Assembly: GCA_900541475.1 (NCBI GenBank)
Contig: UQJV01000036.1
Span: forward strand, 1-22,275
Source of the DNA: an uncultured Collinsella sp.
Lineage (GTDB): Bacteria; Actinomycetota; Coriobacteriia; Coriobacteriales; Coriobacteriaceae
Direction of reading: 5' to 3'
DNA length: 22,275 nucleotides
Made by a program: the position numbers and the translations under genes
Part shown: in pieces, positions 8,205 to 19,362 of the stretch
How the letters are laid out: each line of letters begins with the position of its first letter
Numbering within the stretch: position 1 is the first letter of the stretch
Notes under the pieces: model-generated
The model's input: the letters and a program-made list of their open reading frames with translations, nothing else
What the model was told of the DNA's origin: nothing
Databases searched by the model: none

Positions 8205-9587
8205 CTACAGAGACGCGATCGTTGCGTTTGCGCACTTGAGCGCACCGTCGGTGACGGTAAGCGCCACACCCTGGCCCTGCTTGTTGCAGAAGCGAGCGTT
8301 GAGCGCAACATCATCGACAAAGATGGTCGCGATGTCGTCGTCGACGACCAGACGCACATGGTGAGTGCCCTCGCCCTTAAAGAACAACGGACGCTCGAGG
8401 CCCATGTTGTTGACCTGGAACCACGGATACTGGGGGGCCGCCGTAAACTCGAGTTTGCCCTCACGCAGGTTGGCGCGGAACTCATAGGCAAGACCGGACT
8501 CGGCGTCCTCGGCAAGCTTCACCGAGAAGCCGGCAGCGTCACCGGCGAGCTCGATGTCGGCGTCGAGCATATAGGTAGAACCGGCATCCGCGGCGAGCAC
8601 CTGCTCGACCTTGCCCGACTCGCACGAAAGCTCAAAGGCCTCGACTGCCTTAGCCTCGCCAAAGGCGCCAAGCATGCTGTCGGGAAGCTTGGTGCCGAGC
8701 GTTCCGTCGGCACGCTGAACGATCTCGAGAGGCATAAAAGTGCCACCCCACAGGTAAGAGCTGGGGTCGCCGCCCTCGTCGCGCGTAGGAACCCAACCAA
8801 AGAGAACGCGGCGCTCGCCGTCAAATGCGGTACGTGCAGCATAGTACGCGCGGCCATCGAAGGAATCGTCCGCAGGAGTGATCCAAGGACCGTTGATAGA
8901 GCGAGACATGCGGTAACGGGTCTTGTTGCCATCACTGTACTCAGAGAACACCAGATACCACCAGTCGCCCATCTTAAAGAGATCAGGCATCTCGAACATG
9001 GTGTACAGGCCCGGATTCCACCAGTCGCCCTGGAACTCCCAGGTATCCAGGTCCTTGGAGGTGAACTTGACCAGACGACCGGTCATCAGACGCTTGTCCT
9101 CGCCCACACGCGTGCCGAGGATGAGCATGTACTCTTCGTTCTCCTCATCCCAAAGAACAAAGGGATCGCGCCAGTTGCGGTCATCGTAACCCTCCTGGGG
9201 CGGAAGCAGCGTCTCGGCGATGTTCTTCTCCCACTTGACGGCGTCGTCACTCGTTGCGTGAAGAAGAACCTGCTTCATCAAGCGCGCGCGGACCTTATCG
9301 CGATTGCAACCAGTGTAGAGCGCATGGTACTTGTCGCCCACCTTAAACACTGTGCCGGCATAAACATACTGGTCGACTTCCTCGTCGCCGCCACGCTCAA
9401 GGCTCTCGCCAAAGTCCTTGTAGTTGACGAAATCCTTGGTCGTCGCGAGTGCCCAGCCAAACGGCTCTCCGAAAGGTCCGGGGTTACGCGTGTCACGCTG
9501 ATGATAGAGATAGAACGTGCCGTCCTCGCCGTACGGCATGATGTCGCCTACCCAAATTCCCTCAGGCTGGTAATACACCTTGTGCAT
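8205..9587 (-). CDS. Divergent GH32-family glycosidase, first gene of sugar operon
   Basis: This 460-residue protein is related to GH32 by its propeller repeats and a C-terminal sandwich-like region (about 320-460). The canonical nucleophile block NDPNG is missing; GDIMPYGEDGTFYLYHQ occupies that place, with Asp15 as the likely nucleophile. The other two acids are kept: Asp141 in NWRDPF and Glu199 in FEMPDLF, where the usual Cys after Glu is Met. The substrate is therefore probably a fructoside or similar sugar, but not necessarily sucrose-6-phosphate. There is no signal peptide, so it acts inside the cell on what the PTS imports. ATG 9587 with AAAGGAAG upstream is preferred over ATG 9632, which would overlap the -10 hexamer. 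Confidence 0.82.
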   Translation of the reverse strand: MHKVYYQPEGIWVGDIMPYGEDGTFYLYHQRDTRNPGPFGEPFGWALATTKDFVNYKDFGESLERGGDEEVDQYVYAGTVFKVGDKYHALYTGCNRDKVRARLMKQVLLHATSDDAVKWEKNIAETLLPPQEGYDDRNWRDPFVLWDEENEEYMLILGTRVGEDKRLMTGRLVKFTSKDLDTWEFQGDWWNPGLYTMFEMPDLFKMGDWWYLVFSEYSDGNKTRYRMSRSINGPWITPADDSFDGRAYYAARTAFDGERRVLFGWVPTRDEGGDPSSYLWGGTFMPLEIVQRADGTLGTKLPDSMLGAFGEAKAVEAFELSCESGKVEQVLAADAGSTYMLDADIELAGDAAGFSVKLAEDAESGLAYEFRANLREGKLEFTAAPQYPWFQVNNMGLERPLFFKGEGTHHVRLVVDDDIATIFVDDVALNARFCNKQGQGVALTVTDGALKCANATIASL

Positions 9588-9630
9588 CCGAGACTTCCTT
9601 TCCCACAAGATACTAACTCGGTACAACTGC

Positions 9631-9659
9631 AAGATATGTCAATCGTTTTCATATGTCAA
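9631..9659 (-). promoter_or_regulatory. Sigma-70-like promoter of the sugar operon
   Basis: On the minus strand TTGACA (plus 9654-9659) and TATCTT (plus 9631-9636) are separated by exactly 17 bases. Transcription would begin close to 9625, about 38 bases before the ATG at 9587. Both LacI-type operators overlap this promoter, which suits direct repression. Confidence 0.75.
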
Positions 9660-9671
9660 ACGTTTTCACAT
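9636..9671. promoter_or_regulatory. Two tandem LacI-type operators over the sugar promoter
   Basis: atgtcaatcgttttcat (9636-9652) and atgtcaaacgttttcacat (9653-9671) are near-palindromes centred on CG, as LacI-family operators are, with centres 17 bp apart. A further inverted copy, gcaaacggttgacat, is at 9702-9716, and a weaker one near 9723-9734. The same pattern precedes lacI at 10802-10818, which ties them to the adjacent regulator. Confidence 0.75.
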
Positions 9672-9701
9672 CAATACGTCTTTTCGCAGTTCCAGTCGTC
9701 G

Positions 9702-9716
9702 GCAAACGGTTGACAT
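9702..9716 (-). promoter_or_regulatory. Third, upstream LacI-type operator
   Basis: The minus strand reads atgtcaaccgtttgc, matching the ATGTCAAnCGTTT pattern of the two promoter operators. Its centre lies 46 bp upstream of the second operator, so it might support DNA looping or cooperative binding. Confidence 0.5.
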
Positions 9717-9771
9717 ATGCCGGCGAACGGTCATCAGAGGCGTTTGAGGAATTCTTTTGGCACGGGATGAA

Positions 9772-10782
9772 CTACGCGGTTTTGCCCTCAATGAGTTCAA
9801 CGGGGAGCTTGATATTCGATTCAGGATTATCGCCGTTAACAAGAGCGATGATGGATTGCGCCGCGAGCTCTCCGATGCGATCGATATCTTGGCGTACGGT
9901 TGTTAAGTCAGGCATAAACGTCATAGTGCGGCGGGCACCATCCGCGCCCACGACCTTAATATCGTCCGGAGCGCTCAAGCCGCGCTGCTTCATAATGTTG
10001 AGACAGATGGCCGCCATCGTGTCGTCTCCCGCAAAGATGCCGTCAATATCGGGGTTCTCATCGAGGATCTTCGCAACGACCGCGCTCTTTTCGTCGTCGG
10101 GCTTAACGAACTCGACCTCACGGACAAGCGCGGGCAAACCGGCCTGCTCAACAACATCGAGGTAGGCATCGGTACGCTTATTGGCAGGCATGCGCATGCG
10201 GCTATTGCTGCGCAGGCACAGGATGTGTGAACACCCGTCATCGATCAGGCGACGCGTGGCAAGTTCGCCGATGCTATAGCTGTCGCTCGCAATCTGAACA
10301 GAGGCCTCGCCAAGGTCGCAGTCGATACCAACCAGGCTCAAGCCCATCTCGGCATATGCCTCAGCACCGATATTGAGGGAGTTGACGATGACGCCGTCGA
10401 CCATATTGCGGCGGAGCATGTCAATATAGGAACGCTCAAGATCGGGTCGATTGGCGCTGTTGCACAGCAACATCTTAAAGCCGTTTTCCGCCAACGTGCG
10501 CTCGACCGCCTGCACAACCTGAGCATGGAACGGGCTGCTCACAAAGGGAACGATCATGCCGATAAGGTTCAGGCGACCGTTGAGCATGGCACGGGCGATA
10601 TCGTTGGGCGTATAGTTGATGCGCTCCATCGCGGCATGGACCTTATCGCGGGTTTCTTGGCTAATATAGCCGCGATTATTAAGCACGCGAGATACCGTAG
10701 TGGGCGAAACCCCCGCCACCGCTGCAACTTCCTTGATGCCAGGCTTAGCAGAATCCTTAGAACGAGCGCCCTCGCGAGCCAT
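9772..10782 (-). CDS. LacI-family transcriptional regulator of the sugar operon
   Basis: This 336-residue protein has an N-terminal helix-turn-helix (GIKEVAAVAGVSPTTVSRVLNN, about residues 16-37), a hinge helix (NDIARAMLNGR) and a periplasmic-binding-protein-like effector domain (about 70-330) starting LIGMIVPFVSSPFHAQVV. Family members bind CG-centred palindromes and release or bind them on sensing a sugar or sugar phosphate. It precedes the GH32/PTS genes on the same strand with a 184-bp gap that holds the operon promoter and its operators, so local control is likely. The start at 10782 has GGGGAGG five bases upstream; ATG 10803 adds seven residues including that site. A matching operator 20 bp before the start suggests autorepression. 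Confidence 0.92.
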   Translation of the reverse strand: MAREGARSKDSAKPGIKEVAAVAGVSPTTVSRVLNNRGYISQETRDKVHAAMERINYTPNDIARAMLNGRLNLIGMIVPFVSSPFHAQVVQAVERTLAENGFKMLLCNSANRPDLERSYIDMLRRNMVDGVIVNSLNIGAEAYAEMGLSLVGIDCDLGEASVQIASDSYSIGELATRRLIDDGCSHILCLRSNSRMRMPANKRTDAYLDVVEQAGLPALVREVEFVKPDDEKSAVVAKILDENPDIDGIFAGDDTMAAICLNIMKQRGLSAPDDIKVVGADGARRTMTFMPDLTTVRQDIDRIGELAAQSIIALVNGDNPESNIKLPVELIEGKTA

Positions 10783-10801
10783 AGCACCCTCCCCCATCAA
10801 C

Positions 10802-10818
10802 ATGTCATACGTTTACAT
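10802..10818. promoter_or_regulatory. LacI-type operator in front of lacI
   Basis: atgtcatacgtttacat has the same layout as the operators at 9636-9671: eight bases, a central CG, then seven bases ending TTxCAT. It lies just before the lacI ribosome-binding site, which would suit autorepression. Confidence 0.6.
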
Positions 10819-10906
10819 ACGAACAAAGCATACCCCAACAACAGCGGGAAGACGGTAACAGTACAAGTAAGTAAACGACTCATCCAAATAATTAGGAGAG
10901 TTTCGC

Positions 10907-11087
10907 CTAAAGGGTGACTACACAGGACCCCGCCGGGGCTGCTTGGGCTATCTCCCAAAATATTCCGCAGGACGCAAGAAGCCCTCGCCGCACGAAGTGC
11001 GCAGCGAGGGTTTCTTGCATGTCCGAGGACGTTTTGGGAGGTAACCCAAACAGCCCCGGCGATCCTGCGGGAGTTAAATCCCTTTAG
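10907..11087. repeat. 181-bp imperfect inverted repeat between glycyl-radical gene and lacI
   Basis: ctaaaggg (10907-10914) pairs with ccctttag (11080-11087), the latter overlapping the stop codon of the glycyl-radical gene. Inside, GCCGGGGCTG-x-TTGGG-x-TA-x-CTCCCAAAA on the left matches the reverse complement of the right arm with few differences, then GCAAGAA-x-CCCTCGC and a CGCAC-gaa-GTGCG apex near 10989-11001. In the minus-strand transcript it would fold into one long interrupted hairpin just after the gene and may end or protect the pfl mRNA. This element fills the 301-bp gap with the lacI promoter region. Part of a related copy is at 1-65. Confidence 0.8.
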
Positions 11088-11335
11088 AACTTGTCGTGGA
11101 AGGTACGCGAAATGACCTCGTCCTGCTGCTCCTTGGTGAGCGTGTGGAAGTTCACGGCATAGCCGGAAACGCGGATGGTCAGCTGCGGGTACTTCTCGGG
11201 GTGAGCCTGAGCGTCGAGCAGCGTCTCACGGTTGAAGACGTTGATGTTCAGGTGGTGGCCACCCTTCTCGGCGTAAGCGTCGAGCATGTGGACCAGGTTA
11301 TCGGCCTGAGTCTCGGAAACTTCAGAAACCTTCAT
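11084..11335 (-). CDS. grcA: Stand-alone glycyl-radical domain of pyruvate formate-lyase (GrcA-like)
   Basis: This 83-residue protein corresponds to the C-terminal end of PFL. Residues 27-83 (HHLNINVFNRETLLDAQAHP onward) contain the glycyl-radical loop RVSGYAVNF with the radical glycine at Gly58, followed by the canonical TLTKEQQDEVISRTF ending. It has its own ATG with AAGGAG seven bases before it, so it is a true gene and not a frameshift remnant. It resembles E. coli GrcA/YfiD, which replaces an oxygen-damaged PFL C-terminus. Here, however, the upstream pflB lacks this domain altogether, so this protein must supply the radical for normal catalysis. The frame is open to 11380, but those codons lie across an intergenic hairpin. 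Confidence 0.93.
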   Translation of the reverse strand: MKVSEVSETQADNLVHMLDAYAEKGGHHLNINVFNRETLLDAQAHPEKYPQLTIRVSGYAVNFHTLTKEQQDEVISRTFHDKF

Positions 11336-11358
11336 AATGTGTCTCCTTCGATTGATAG

Positions 11359-11378
11359 GCGCCGGCCGAAACCGGCGC
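11359..11378 (-). other. GC hairpin before the glycyl-radical gene
   Basis: gcgccgg (11359-11365) pairs with ccggcgc (11372-11378) around a six-base loop. In the minus-strand mRNA it ends a short distance before the AAGGAG site, leaving that site unpaired. It may act as a 5' stabiliser for a processed message. Confidence 0.6.
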
Positions 11379-11394
11379 ACTAATCAGTAATCGT

Positions 11395-11419
11395 TATTGT
11401 TAGTATAGCACTAACAATA
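11395..11419 (-). other. Hairpin directly after the pflB stop codon
   Basis: tattgttagt (11395-11404) and actaacaata (11410-11419) are perfectly complementary around the loop atagc. The stem begins one base after the pflB stop in the minus-strand transcript. There is no U-tract, so partial termination, RNase processing or 3' protection are more likely than full termination. Confidence 0.65.
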
Positions 11420-11420
11420 G

Positions 11421-13472
<2,052 letters not shown>

Positions 13473-14022
13473 TGTGTAACCACGCTCCTAGTTACGTGTA
13501 ATGCGGCGCTCTCTCACACCGCTGCTTATTGAATTCTTGAATTATCGGCTTGCACTACCGGCTTCTTCCGTTCTTCACCACACGTTGGTACAGGGAAAAA
13601 CGTTTGTCCACCTTGGAACTGCAACCCAAAACCCAAGATTTCACCCGTTTGAGAAGGATAACATAGCCACCCCCTTCATCAGGGCTGTTATATGTTTCTT
13701 TTTTTATACCATTAGGGCGTTTTTAACAAATCCGCAGGAAATGCGAGCGCGAGCAACTACCGTTCACCGATTTGTTTGGTATTTTTCCTTGCCTTTGTAC
13801 GACGTTCGCTCTAGCTGTTATGCCAGCTTTAGCAGAGTAAAGTGCCTCTGAGTAGGCTTTGGGACATGCCTTACGATCTACCCCTTACTTTGCTGATACC
13901 GACGGTGTACGGAGGTCGCCTAAAGGTTGTTTTCTAGGCATGACCCAAAATCTACCGTATAGGGTGCGCGTGCAAGGGTATCATCTTTCACCGAAAATAG
14001 TTTCTAGTGTTAGGGGTTTTCG
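13473..14022. other. Divergent intergenic region between pflB and marR
   Basis: These 550 bases serve two divergent transcripts. For pflB, minus-strand TTGTTA (plus 13724-13729) and TATAAA (plus 13703-13708) form a candidate promoter with a short 15-base spacer. For marR, plus-strand TTGTAC (13795-13800), 17 bases, then TTATGC is a weak candidate. Two inverted repeats (13852-13955 and 13983-14031) lie upstream of marR. The region is AT-richer than its surroundings. No coding sequence is supported. Confidence 0.5.
13852..13955. repeat. 104-bp imperfect inverted repeat upstream of marR
   Basis: gtaggctttgggacatgcct (13852-13871) matches the reverse complement of 13936-13955 at 17 of 20 positions, with a 64-base spacer. 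If transcription starts near 13825 it would be part of the marR leader RNA; otherwise it may be a small inserted element. Confidence 0.6.
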
Positions 14023-14031
14023 GTGGAAGAT
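13983..14031 (+). promoter_or_regulatory. Palindrome enclosing the marR ribosome-binding site and start codon
   Basis: atctttcaccgaaaa (13983-13997) and ttttcggtggaagat (14017-14031) pair at 14 of 15 positions. The AGGGG ribosome-binding site is in the loop next to the stem and the GTG start codon is inside the right arm. It may be a MarR-type operator for autorepression, or an RNA hairpin limiting translation, or both. Confidence 0.6.
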
Positions 14032-14472
14032 ACCGATTTCCATGAGCTTGGACGTCAGCTCCTTACTGAGTTTGGCGGCATTCACCAGCGCGTTTCGCGC
14101 TTTGTGGACAAAGTTCTCAGCGGCGAGATGGCCGTCATGCGCGCCCTCATGCTCGCTGGCGGTTCGCTCACGCCGAGCGAACTCGCTGATCGTGCCTGGG
14201 TCTCGAGCGCCCGCATCGCCAATATCTTGCGCGCCCTCGAGGCCAAGGGTTGGATTGAGCGCGAGCATTCAAAGACCGACCGTCGTCGCGTACACGTCAT
14301 AGTGACCGACAAGGGATTCCAGAATCTCGAAATCAAACGCCGGGAATTCGAGGAGCGCACCGCGGCTTTCCTCGAGCAGCTCGGCGAAACAGATACCCAA
14401 GAGATGGTGCGCCTTCTAAGACGTGCCAACGAAATTATCGACCGCAATCAAGAAAGGAGAGATGCCGAGTGA
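14023..14472 (+). CDS. MarR-family transcriptional regulator
   Basis: This 149-residue protein has the MarR winged-helix layout: a dimerisation helix at the N-terminus, helix-turn-helix in LTPSELADRAWVSSARIANILRALEAKGW (about residues 48-76), and a wing EREHSKTDRRRVHVIVTDKG (about 78-97), followed by a charged C-terminal dimer helix. Such proteins usually repress their own operon until a small molecule binds. The start is GTG with AGGGG six bases upstream. Its last four bases overlap the GTG start of the first ABC gene, so the regulator and transporter are translationally coupled, and the transporter is its probable target. Confidence 0.9.
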   Translation: MEDTDFHELGRQLLTEFGGIHQRVSRFVDKVLSGEMAVMRALMLAGGSLTPSELADRAWVSSARIANILRALEAKGWIEREHSKTDRRRVHVIVTDKGFQNLEIKRREFEERTAAFLEQLGETDTQEMVRLLRRANEIIDRNQERRDAE

Positions 14473-16834
14473 GGATTCTCAAGCTCTTTAAAAAGCATGT
14501 CCTGGCACTGTTCGCAGCTATCGTACTTATCGTAATCAGCTGCAACGCCGACCTGGCGCTGCCTACCTATATGAGCGACATCGTCGACGTGGGCGTGCAG
14601 CAAGGCGGCATTGCCTCGCCCGTGCCCGACACCATTCGCGCCGAATCGCTCGACGACCTCGAACTCTTTATGCGCGCCAAGGACGCCAAAGCTGTGGAGG
14701 CCGTGTTTGGCAAGGCAGACAAGAACGGCATTCGAACGTACAAGGGCACCGAGGAAGAGCGTGCCGACGGCAGCAAGATTGCCGACATTATGAGCCTGCC
14801 TGAGACCGTCGTGCTCGCCTTCAACCAGGGCATCGACGCCGACTCCATGGGCGACATGACCGGCACGTCCAGCGAGAAAGACAGCGACGCCGCTCAGGCC
14901 ATGCCCACGCCCGAGCAAATGGCGGCGATGACGCCCGAGCAGCTCGCCGAGATGCAGCAGAAGGCCGCAGCGGCGCAGAATATGCAAAAGCAGATTGATG
15001 CCGACGGCGGTAAGATCACCATGAAGGGTCTGCGTCTAGGCGTTGAAGGCGGCCTAATCGACCAGGGCAAGCTCGTCGAGGGCGCCAACGATATGGCGGA
15101 CAAAATGGGCTCCATGTCGGGCTCCATCGTGACCCAACGCGCCGTGAGCTATGTGCAGGACGAGTACAAGGCACAGGGCATCGACCCCGCCGACGTGCAG
15201 AACGCCTACCTGGGCCGCATGGCGACCACGATGTTTGGGCTGTGTCTGGTGTCGCTGGTCGCCACCATCCTGACCGGTGCCGTTGCTTCGCGCACTGCCT
15301 GCTCCATCGCCCGCGACCTGCGCCGCGAGACCTTCAACAAGGTTATGCACTTCTCGCCGGCCGAGGTGGGCAAGTTTAGCCAGGCCTCGCTCATCACCCG
15401 CTGCACCAATGACATTCAGCAGATCCAGATGGCCGCAACCCTGTTTATCCGCATGTGTCTGATGGCCCCCGTCATGGGCATCGTCGCCGTCATGCGCGTC
15501 CTGGCCAACCATACCGGCCTGGAGTGGACCATCGCCGTTGCCATCATCGCGGTCTCGGCCGTCGTCGGCGTGCTCATGGGCCTCACCATGCCCAAGTTCA
15601 AAAAGATGCAAAGTTACGTGGACCGCGTGAACCTTACCGCCCGCGAGCTGCTCGACGGCCTTATGCCTATCCGCTCGTTCAACCGCGAGGAGCATGAGCT
15701 CGAGCGTTTTGACAAGGCTTCGCTCGACCTGATGACCACGCAGCTCTACACCAACCGAGCCATGAGCTTTATGATGCCGCTCATGATGCTGGTCATGAAC
15801 TGCATCACCGTGCTTATCGTCTGGTTTGGCGCGCAGGGCGTGTCCGACGGCGTGATGCAGGTCGGCAACATGATGGCGTTTATCTCCTACACCATGCAGA
15901 TCGTCATGGCGTTTATGATCCTCACCATGGTTTCGGTCATCCTGCCCCGCGCCGAGGTCGCAGCCGAGCGCGTAGAAGAGGTCATCACTTGTCCCACGAG
16001 CATCAACGACCCTGCCTCGCCCAAACTGCCTGCGACCAGCGCGCCGCGCGGTGAGCTGTGCTTCCGCGACGTGAGCTTCCAGTATCCCGATGCCCGCGCC
16101 GATGTCATCAGCGGCGTGAACTTCACCACGCATGCCGGTCAGATGCTCGGCATCATTGGCTCCACGGGCTCGGGCAAATCTACGCTCGTGCAGCTGATCC
16201 CGCGCTTATACGACGTCACGGGCGGCAGCATTTCGCTCGACGGCATCGACGTGCGCGACATGACCCTTTCCGAGCTGCGCGGCCGCATTGGATACATCCC
16301 GCAGCAGGGGCGTCTGTTCTCGGGCACCGTCGAGAGCAACCTCAAGTTTGCCGGCGACATGGTGAGCGACGAGGACATGCACCGGGCGGCACGCATCGCA
16401 CAGGCCGAGGACTTTATCGCCGAGCGCGAGGGCGGCTACAACTCCCCCATCAGCCAGGGCGGTTCCAATGTCTCGGGCGGTCAGCGCCAGCGTCTGGCCA
16501 TCGCCCGCGCCTTGGCAAAAAAGCCCGAGGTTGTGGTGTTCGATGACTCGTTTAGCGCCCTCGACTACAAGACCGACGCGCGCCTGCGCGAAGAGCTGGC
16601 CAAAAACGTTACCGACGCCGCACTCGTGGTCGTGGCCCAGCGCATCGCGACCATCATGCACGCCGATCAAATCATCGTGCTCGACGACGGCCACGTGGTG
16701 GGCACCGGCACGCACGAGGAGCTGCTGCGCAGCTGCCCGGCGTACCTGGAGATCGCACAGTCGCAGCTTTCCGCCGAGGAGCTGGGGCTTACCCAAGAAG
16801 AAATTGCAGCCGTCATGGAAGGAGGCGAGCGCTA

Positions 16835-16835
<1 letters not shown>
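14469..16835 (+). CDS. ABC exporter subunit with large external insertion and degenerate ATP site
   Basis: This 788-residue half-transporter fuses a type IV exporter membrane domain to a C-terminal ATPase (about 528-765). The first membrane helix (about 10-30) is followed by a hydrophilic, alanine/methionine/glutamine-rich insertion (about 36-250) before helix 2 (252-272), which makes it longer than the usual 570-620 residues. Walker A is GSTGSGKST (564-572) and the signature VSGGQ (668-672) is canonical. The catalytic glutamate after Walker B is Asp693 (VVVFDD) and the switch histidine is Gln724 (VVVAQRIA). These same substitutions are known in TM287 of the TM287/288 heterodimer. The start GTG overlaps the marR stop; AAAGGAG lies upstream. 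Confidence 0.92.
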
Positions 16836-18691
<1,856 letters not shown>

Positions 18692-18722
18692 ATTCGGCGG
18701 CAAGCGACTAGTCACGTCCAAG

Positions 18723-18757
18723 AACGGGGGCGCAGGATAACCTGCGCCCCCGTTTTT
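18723..18757 (+). terminator. Intrinsic terminator of the marR-ABC operon
   Basis: A perfect 14-bp stem, aacgggggcgcagg (18723-18736) with its complement (18741-18754), surrounds the loop ATAA and runs into a T-tract to 18757. It begins 32 bases after the stop codon of the second ABC gene. Confidence 0.92.
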
Positions 18758-18817
18758 CGTCCACGGCACTCGAATTACCTCTCTTGCGGCCCGATTAACA
18801 GCCCCTTCCGGACCCTG

Positions 18818-19044
18818 TGGCCAAAAAAGGTCAAATATGAGTACTGTTACATTTTTAGTAGCAGCCAAAACAGCCTCAAATGACCTCTTTACGGCCTCTA
18901 TACGCCTTCAAATTAATAAAACGCCCGTTAGCGGGCTTCTGTGCACCAACGTTAATGAACATATTTATCATTATGTCTATTATCTCGCTAGACCGATATG
19001 TTACTAGGCTAGCAACAGTACTCATATTTGGCATTTTTTGGCCA
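18818..19044. mobile_element. MITE-like 227-bp element with 33-bp terminal inverted repeats
   Basis: Positions 18818-18850 match the reverse complement of 19012-19044 at 30 of 33 bases; both contain the core caaatatgagtactgtt next to TGGCCAAAAAA. Weaker similarity continues about 14 bases outwards. The interior is AT-rich and includes a GCCCG-ttag-CGGGC hairpin (18923-18936). No transposase is encoded. It could be a non-autonomous element or a structured repeat; target duplications were not identified. Confidence 0.6.
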
Positions 19045-19098
19045 AGGGGTTTGGAGAGTACCAAAGATCTGGTACTGCCAGCAAGCAGATTGCATCCT

Positions 19099-19161
19099 GG
19101 TGCAAAGGGGACAGGTTAATCTGCACCAACTTAGTGCAAAGTAACCTGTCCCCACTGCACC
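19099..19161. repeat. REPIN-like inverted doublet with GGGGACAGGTTA core
   Basis: ggggacaggtta (19107-19118) is the exact complement of taacctgtcccc (19142-19153), and ggtgca (19099-19104) pairs with tgcacc (19156-19161) beyond a two-base mismatch. Each half can also fold alone through GTGCA/TGCAC. This resembles two REP sequences in inverse orientation. Confidence 0.7.
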
Positions 19162-19221
19162 AACCTCTTGACATAGGAGGTGTCCCCAAGTGCCAAGCGC
19201 CGCAAGCGTGTCCCCTATGAC

Positions 19222-19250
19222 TAGTCGTTTAAGAACGTCCCCAATGACTA
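19222..19250. repeat. GTCCCC-loop hairpin, copy B
   Basis: tagtcgtt (19222-19229) pairs with aatgacta (19243-19250), including one G-T wobble, around the 13-base loop taagaacgtcccc. Loop length and most loop bases match copy A (taagtctgtcccc at 2982-2994), while the outer stem sequence differs. Confidence 0.65.
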
Positions 19251-19269
19251 CCTTGCATCAATCTAATAA

Positions 19270-19334
19270 GTTGCGGTGAGATAGTTCCTGTTTAGCCATC
19301 AAAAAGGCCAATTCAAGAACTATCTCACCGCAAC
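19270..19334. repeat. 65-bp hairpin repeat, copy 2
   Basis: gttgcggtgagatagttc (19270-19287) and its perfect complement (19317-19334) surround a 29-base loop. It equals copy 1 at 2870-2934 in length and arms except for two neighbouring stem positions, where both sides have changed. It begins 28 bases downstream of the coiled-coil gene on the minus strand. Confidence 0.85.
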
Positions 19335-19362
19335 TGCGTTGAGCGTTTTTTTGGCAGCTGGT

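Larger units (their letters stand above)
18692..19362. other. Repeat-rich convergent intergenic region
   Basis: The 671-bp gap between the exporter operon and the coiled-coil gene carries, in order: an intrinsic terminator, a 227-bp MITE-like element, a small AGTACCA/TGGTACT hairpin (19057-19076), a REPIN-like doublet, a GTCCCC-loop hairpin and the second 65-bp hairpin. Short open frames exist on both strands (for example 18880-19119) but they span these repeats and lack good ribosome-binding sites, so no gene is called. Confidence 0.7.

Noticed and set aside
5149..9713. Long plus-strand open frames opposite the GH32 and PTS genes
   Set aside because: They mirror the codons of three clear minus-strand genes, have low-complexity Arg/His/Ala composition and no supported starts.
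11336..11420. Sequencing frameshift as the cause of the split pflB
   Set aside because: The gap contains two perfect hairpins and an AAGGAG-ATG start, not out-of-frame PFL codons, and both proteins are complete at the junction. A natural split is more likely, though reads should confirm it.
15054..16133. Minus-strand frame opposite the first ABC gene
   Set aside because: His/Asp/Gly-rich composition is typical of an antisense shadow; the ABC motifs are on the plus strand.
18876..19119. Small open frames on both strands in the repeat cluster
   Set aside because: They run through the inverted repeats, have no good ribosome-binding sites and no recognisable domain.
18818..19334. CRISPR array
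   Set aside because: The repeats are inverted, of unequal sequence and irregularly spaced, with no cas genes nearby.
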